From: a bacterium
Lineage (GTDB): Bacteria; T1Sed10-126
Assembly: GCA_003554945.1 (NCBI GenBank)
Contig: PWHN01000010.1
Coordinates: 1 to 34,857, forward strand
DNA length: 34,857 nt
Direction: 5' to 3'
A program made the translations under genes and the position numbers. The notes under the pieces are model-generated. The model was not told the DNA's origin. It saw only the letters and a program-made list of their open reading frames with translations, and ran no database searches. This document shows, piece by piece, positions 32,251 through 34,857 of the stretch. Position 1 is the stretch's first letter, and every line of letters begins with the position of its first letter.

Positions 32251-32546
32251 AACCCGCACCCAGTTTTTACTATCCTGACCTCCCGAACGTCTTTCCGCCC
32301 CCCGAGCCGGGAAACACCAGCTTAAAGCTCAAAGCCAAAAGCTGAAAGCTAATTCAAATTCATCAAGTGCTCATATTCTTGTCCATGTCCTTGAACTTGA
32401 TGTCATTCCGGCCTCCGAGCCGGAATCCAGTGACTTTGATCTTGAACTTGATCTTGATTTCCCCGAACTTTCGTCTCTGCGCCTTCGCGTTCCCCGCTCT
32501 TGAACTTGCCGTCCCTCCTCGCAACTACACTTTCCCACTCTAGCCT

Positions 32547-32575
32547 TTGACAACTTCGTCTCCCGCAGATAAAAT
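32547..32575 (+). promoter_or_regulatory. Strong sigma-70-type promoter of the Wzz-like gene
   Basis: TTGACA (32547-32552, consensus), a 17-base spacer, TAAAAT (32570-32575). Transcription would start near 32582, leaving a leader of only about 20 bases that is mostly the AAAGGAGG ribosome site. Confidence 0.8.
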
Positions 32576-32604
32576 TAACATAACCAAAAAAAGGAGGAAA
32601 CAAC

Positions 32605-33504
32605 ATGGAAAACGATCTTCAATCTGAATCACACCCCACCGACCCCTGGGAAGAGGAAATCGATCTACGCGAGTTAATAATTGGCATAGCAAAAAAATGG
32701 TATATCTGGATCGGCCTGCCTTTTTTAGTCATGTTCATCACTGCGGGCTATCTACTCTTTACAACTCAACCTACCTATGTCCTTGAAGCGGAGTACTGGC
32801 TGGACGATATAGCCTTCGATATTCCGGGCAGCGAAAAGCTACTTCCTGAGCGTGATCTTCTGCGTCGCCGGGTGACCAGTTTTGATGAATTTGCACCCCT
32901 GTTTCAGGAGATATATGAAAATGGTATAGAATTCGAAGACGAAACGGATGCTCGCGAAAAATTTCGTCGTTTTTTGCGCGATAGCGTAGATATTACAATT
33001 GACGACCTGCGGGTTCAAGTCGAAGTAAAGACACCTTACCCTGAGCTTACGACCGAATTTTTAAAGCACTGGTTTGAACGTCTTGAAAAAATGGAGCGTG
33101 AGCGTATTCACCAGCGCCATTCCCGGCTATTAAATCAATTGGAAAAACGTCTCCAAAATGTTGAACAAAGGCATAAGGACTGGCTGGAGACTGTTGCCCT
33201 CCCAGAGGAATTTTTTGACGGGACAGAACATAGAATGTTTCGAGAGACAGCAGAATTTCTCCCCGCCGAAGTCCAGTTTTTGGAAATTCAGAGTAGTTTT
33301 GCGGAGAGAATTGCCGATCTTGAGGAGCGGATTAATTATTTAGAAGATTTCCCGCCGGAGATTGAAGAATCCCTGGGCGAGTATTATCCGCCCCAGCTTC
33401 CGGCCGAAGAATTGCCACGCAACCGCACTCGTAATACTTTGCTTGCCGGCGTGGGAACGGGCCTGTTGGCCCTATTCGGGACAGCTTTTTGGGAAATCCT
33501 TTAA
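32605..33504 (+). CDS. Wzz-like polysaccharide chain-length/co-polymerase protein
   Basis: A 299-residue inner-membrane protein with the Wzz architecture. A cytoplasmic start (EEEIDLRELIIGIAKKWY) leads to helix 1 at about 33-54, then an extracytoplasmic domain (about 55-275) with a coiled coil (RLLNQLEKRLQNVEQRHKDW near 172-191), and helix 2 at about 276-296. Proteins of this class set the chain length of O-antigen, capsule or exopolysaccharide. The usual Pro-rich segment before helix 2 is represented by YYPPQLPAEELPRN. There is no tyrosine-kinase domain and no wzx/wzy or glycan genes beside it, so its polymer is unknown. It has its own strong promoter and a perfect ribosome site. Confidence 0.75.
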   Translation: MENDLQSESHPTDPWEEEIDLRELIIGIAKKWYIWIGLPFLVMFITAGYLLFTTQPTYVLEAEYWLDDIAFDIPGSEKLLPERDLLRRRVTSFDEFAPLFQEIYENGIEFEDETDAREKFRRFLRDSVDITIDDLRVQVEVKTPYPELTTEFLKHWFERLEKMERERIHQRHSRLLNQLEKRLQNVEQRHKDWLETVALPEEFFDGTEHRMFRETAEFLPAEVQFLEIQSSFAERIADLEERINYLEDFPPEIEESLGEYYPPQLPAEELPRNRTRNTLLAGVGTGLLALFGTAFWEIL

Positions 33505-33743
33505 AAAATATTACCCACAGCTTTTTCCCTCGAACCCATTCCCCCCGTTTTTGAATGTTTCTTTTGATCCAGCTTCGCCCGCTCGCAAGATCACAAGCTC
33601 GCCCTATCGCTCCTCGCAACTTCCCCCTCATCACCTCATCACCTAATCACTTCATTACATGGCTTCTTTACACTTTCACACTTATTCTGCGCTCCTGCTC
33701 CGGCAATTATGAACAAGATAATACGTAGGACCGTTTGGTAGGT
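33505..33743. repeat. Gap with TCGCNNNN and CTCATCAC octamer arrays
   Basis: Octamers TCGCCCGC, TCGCAAGA, TCACAAGC, TCGCCCTA, then TCGCTCC (7) and TCGCAACT run from 33575 to 33621. At 33627-33658 a second 8-bp array follows: CTCATCAC twice, CTAATCAC, TTCATTAC. No gene is visible. Confidence 0.85.
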
Positions 33744-33772
33744 TCGAAAAATGTTTAATCTTATAGTATACT
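33744..33772 (+). promoter_or_regulatory. Candidate promoter of the HEPN/nucleotidyltransferase pair
   Basis: TCGAAA (33744-33749), a 17-base spacer, TATACT (33767-33772), about 46 bases before the preferred GTG start. The -35 matches 4 of 6 consensus bases. Confidence 0.45.
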
Positions 33773-33818
33773 AATTTTAAGATGATTAAAAATAAGCAGG
33801 ATGAGAGGTGCTGGTTCC

Positions 33819-34238
33819 GTGGCCGAAGAGGATGTTCACTGGTTGCAGAGGATGAATCATTTCAAAAAAGCTCTTTCTCAAATGGAGCAGGGGGTAGAAC
33901 TGGCTGGAGATCGGGAGCTTTCTGACTTGGAAAAGCAGGGTTTAATACAATCCTTTGAGTTTACCCATGAACTGGTCTGGAACACTTTAAAAGATTTTTT
34001 TGAGAGCCGGGGAGCTACGGATTTATATGGTTCGAAAGATACGACGAGAAAGGCGTTCGAGGAGGGGCTTATCGATAGAGGCGGGGTTTGGATGGAAATG
34101 ATCCAGAGTAGAAATCTAACTTCCCATACTTATAACGAGAAAACTGCCAACCAGATTTTGGAAAATATATGCGACAGATATTTTCAGGAGTTTAAACAGT
34201 TGGAGAAAGAATTACAAAAATTAAAAGGTGAAAATTAG
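33819..34238 (+). CDS. hepT: HI0074/HepT-family HEPN protein
   Basis: A helical protein of 139 residues of the nucleotidyltransferase-substrate-binding (HI0074) HEPN family. In HepT/MntA modules such a protein is the toxin (RNase) and is silenced by AMPylation from the partner nucleotidyltransferase. Family landmarks are WLQRMNHFKKALSQMEQGVEL, LIQSFEFTHELVWNTLKDF, and the HEPN R-x4-H motif in SRNLTSHTY, which keeps Arg and His. The start GTG 33819 has AGAGGTG 8 bases upstream; the ATG at 33801 adds six residues with almost no spacing to its site. It is followed by a broken nucleotidyltransferase gene. Confidence 0.85.
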   Translation: MAEEDVHWLQRMNHFKKALSQMEQGVELAGDRELSDLEKQGLIQSFEFTHELVWNTLKDFFESRGATDLYGSKDTTRKAFEEGLIDRGGVWMEMIQSRNLTSHTYNEKTANQILENICDRYFQEFKQLEKELQKLKGEN

Positions 34239-34240
34239 CT

Positions 34241-34561
34241 TTGCAATATGGTCTGTCCGATTCGGTGATAAAGAAAATAAAGAGAGTTTTACGAAAATAT
34301 CCACAGGTCGAAAAAGCAGTTATATATGGCTCAAGGGCAAAAGGAAATTTTAATAATGGGTCGGACATTGATCTTACCCTGCATGGTGATACTCTTGATT
34401 TATAAGATGTCTTGAGGATTCTTGATGATCTTGATGAGTTGTATCTGCCCTACAATATAGATCTATCAATTTATGACAACATAGAGGATTCGGACGTAAT
34501 TGAACACATTGATCGGGTTGGCAAAACATTTTACCGCCGGAAAAAAGAAGCGGCTGTCTAA
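34241..34561 (+). pseudogene. MNT-type nucleotidyltransferase (MntA/HI0073-like) with in-frame stop
   Basis: The reading frame starts at TTG 34241, two bases after hepT. It contains the minimal nucleotidyltransferase motif YGSRAKGNFNNGSDIDLTL, that is GS-x10-DxD, complete with both Asp. It then meets TAA at 34403-34405 after residue 54 (GDTLDL-stop). The same frame continues without interruption as DVLRILDDLDELYLPYNIDLSIY, including the expected third acidic strand (IDLSIY), and ends at 34561 after FYRRKKEAAV. A single C-to-T change (CAA to TAA) would explain the break. With the catalytic third Asp separated from the first two, the product is expected to be inactive. A sequencing error is the main alternative. 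Confidence 0.8.
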
Positions 34562-34785
34562 CTCGAAATTAATGACAGAATAACTGCTGTAAAGAATCCC
34601 CCCTTTCCATGCCTTCCTGTTGGCTTTGTCCCTTTTCGCCGTCACGCCTTCTCACGCAGCTCGCCGGATCGCCTGTTCGCATGTTCGCAAGCTCGCCTGC
34701 TCGAGCTGTTTGCCTGCTCGCAAGATCGCATGCTCGAGCTATTCCCATGCTCGCCTGCTCGATGTTTACGCTCTTTCTCGAACTA
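34562..34785. repeat. Right-end gap with TCGCNNNN octamer array
   Basis: In strict 8-bp phase: TCGCCGGA, TCGCCTGT, TCGCATGT, TCGCAAGC, TCGCCTGC (34661-34700). After short slips come TCGCAAGA, TCGCATGC, TCGAGCTA (34718-34741) and TCGCCTGC, TCGATGTT (34751-34766). This is the reverse complement of the GCGANNNN family at 3963-4182. No gene is visible. Confidence 0.85.
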
Positions 34786-34857
34786 ACGCCCAGCGCCACA
34801 CGCCCAGCGCCACACGCCCAGCGCCACACGCCCAGCGCCACACGCCCAGCGCCCTGC
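34786..34857. repeat. 14-bp tandem repeat array
   Basis: The unit ACGCCCAGCGCCAC repeats four times exactly (34786-34841), then 12 bases of a fifth copy before the window ends. Each unit can be seen as two near-heptamers (CGCCCAG, CGCCACA). The full extent is cut off by the window edge. Confidence 0.9.

Larger units (their letters stand above)
32073..32604. repeat. 532-base gap with several short-phrase repeats
   Basis: There is no convincing gene. A 55-codon minus-strand frame (32024-32191) overlaps oppF and is unsupported. The gap holds heptamer-phased AGCTTAA, AGCTCAA, AGCCAAA, AGCTGAA, AGCTAAT (32319-32353) and hexamer-phased TTGAAC/TTGATG (32391-32402) with TTGATC, TTGAAC, TTGATC, TTGATT (32436-32459). 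Between those two hexamer blocks is a dRS3-like unit, GTCATTCCGGCCTCCGAGCCGGAATCCAG (arms at about 32402-32430). A promoter for the next gene ends the gap. Confidence 0.75.

Noticed and set aside
34569-34841. 90-residue minus-strand frame at the right end
   Set aside because: It translates the 14-bp tandem repeat and the octamer array, so the repetition alone keeps the frame open.

Overview
The window looks like chromosomal DNA of a flagellated, probably diderm bacterium with an acid-shifted proteome. Many proteins are Glu/Asp rich, including a roughly 250-residue polyacidic stretch in one membrane protein and an acidic tail on SecG. This is what moderately halophilic bacteria often show, but salt adaptation is an inference. 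The gene orders folP/cdaA/cdaR/glmM/pdxJ and gap/pgk/tpiA/secG, the DXP-type vitamin B6 gene pdxJ, and the absence of room for a glmS ribozyme argue against a typical Firmicute. From memory they recall deltaproteobacterial or candidate-phylum (Omnitrophota-like) genomes. No lineage is proven by the sequence.

Layout. Positions 1-1860 are accessory: a DinJ/YafQ toxin-antitoxin pair on the minus strand, a 5'-truncated PIN (VapC) toxin remnant, and an AbiE-like pair whose toxin is cut short. Positions 1959-3755 hold a stand-alone protein with two bacterial-microcompartment (BMC) domains, then a GT4 glycosyltransferase. Two CAU-anticodon tRNAs (initiator Met at 3883, probable elongator Met at 4263) and a strong terminator follow.

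From 4507 to 13782 lies a long same-strand housekeeping run: tilS, hpt, folP, a PilZ (cyclic-di-GMP receptor) gene, cdaA and cdaR (cyclic-di-AMP synthesis and its regulator), glmM, pdxJ, glmS. The cda/glm genes couple c-di-AMP signalling to amino-sugar supply for the cell wall. Next come an unknown 150-residue protein, a membrane TPR protein with a hyperacidic N-terminus, signal peptidase I, and an FtsI-type penicillin-binding protein.

Positions 19931-21815 are flagellar: fliS, a FliT/FlgN-like chaperone candidate, and flagellin. After an HU/IHF-type gene come gapdh, pgk, tpiA and secG, and directly after secG a complete Opp/Dpp-type peptide ABC transporter (binding protein, two permeases, two ATPases). 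A Wzz-like chain-length protein and a HEPN/nucleotidyltransferase (HepT/MntA-like) pair with a nonsense-broken nucleotidyltransferase close the window.

The intergenic gaps are unusual. Several carry degenerate arrays with strict 8-bp or 7-bp phase (GCGANNNN, CTCATCAC-like, AACTANNN, AGCTNAA), beside dRS3-like GTCATTCCGG...CCGGAATCCA repeats and a 14-bp tandem array at the right end. Of the four toxin-antitoxin-type loci, at least three are broken. The items I find most worth following are the phased-octamer repeats, the orphan double-BMC protein, the polyacidic TPR protein, the extended SecG, and the PilZ gene in the c-di-AMP/cell-wall cluster.
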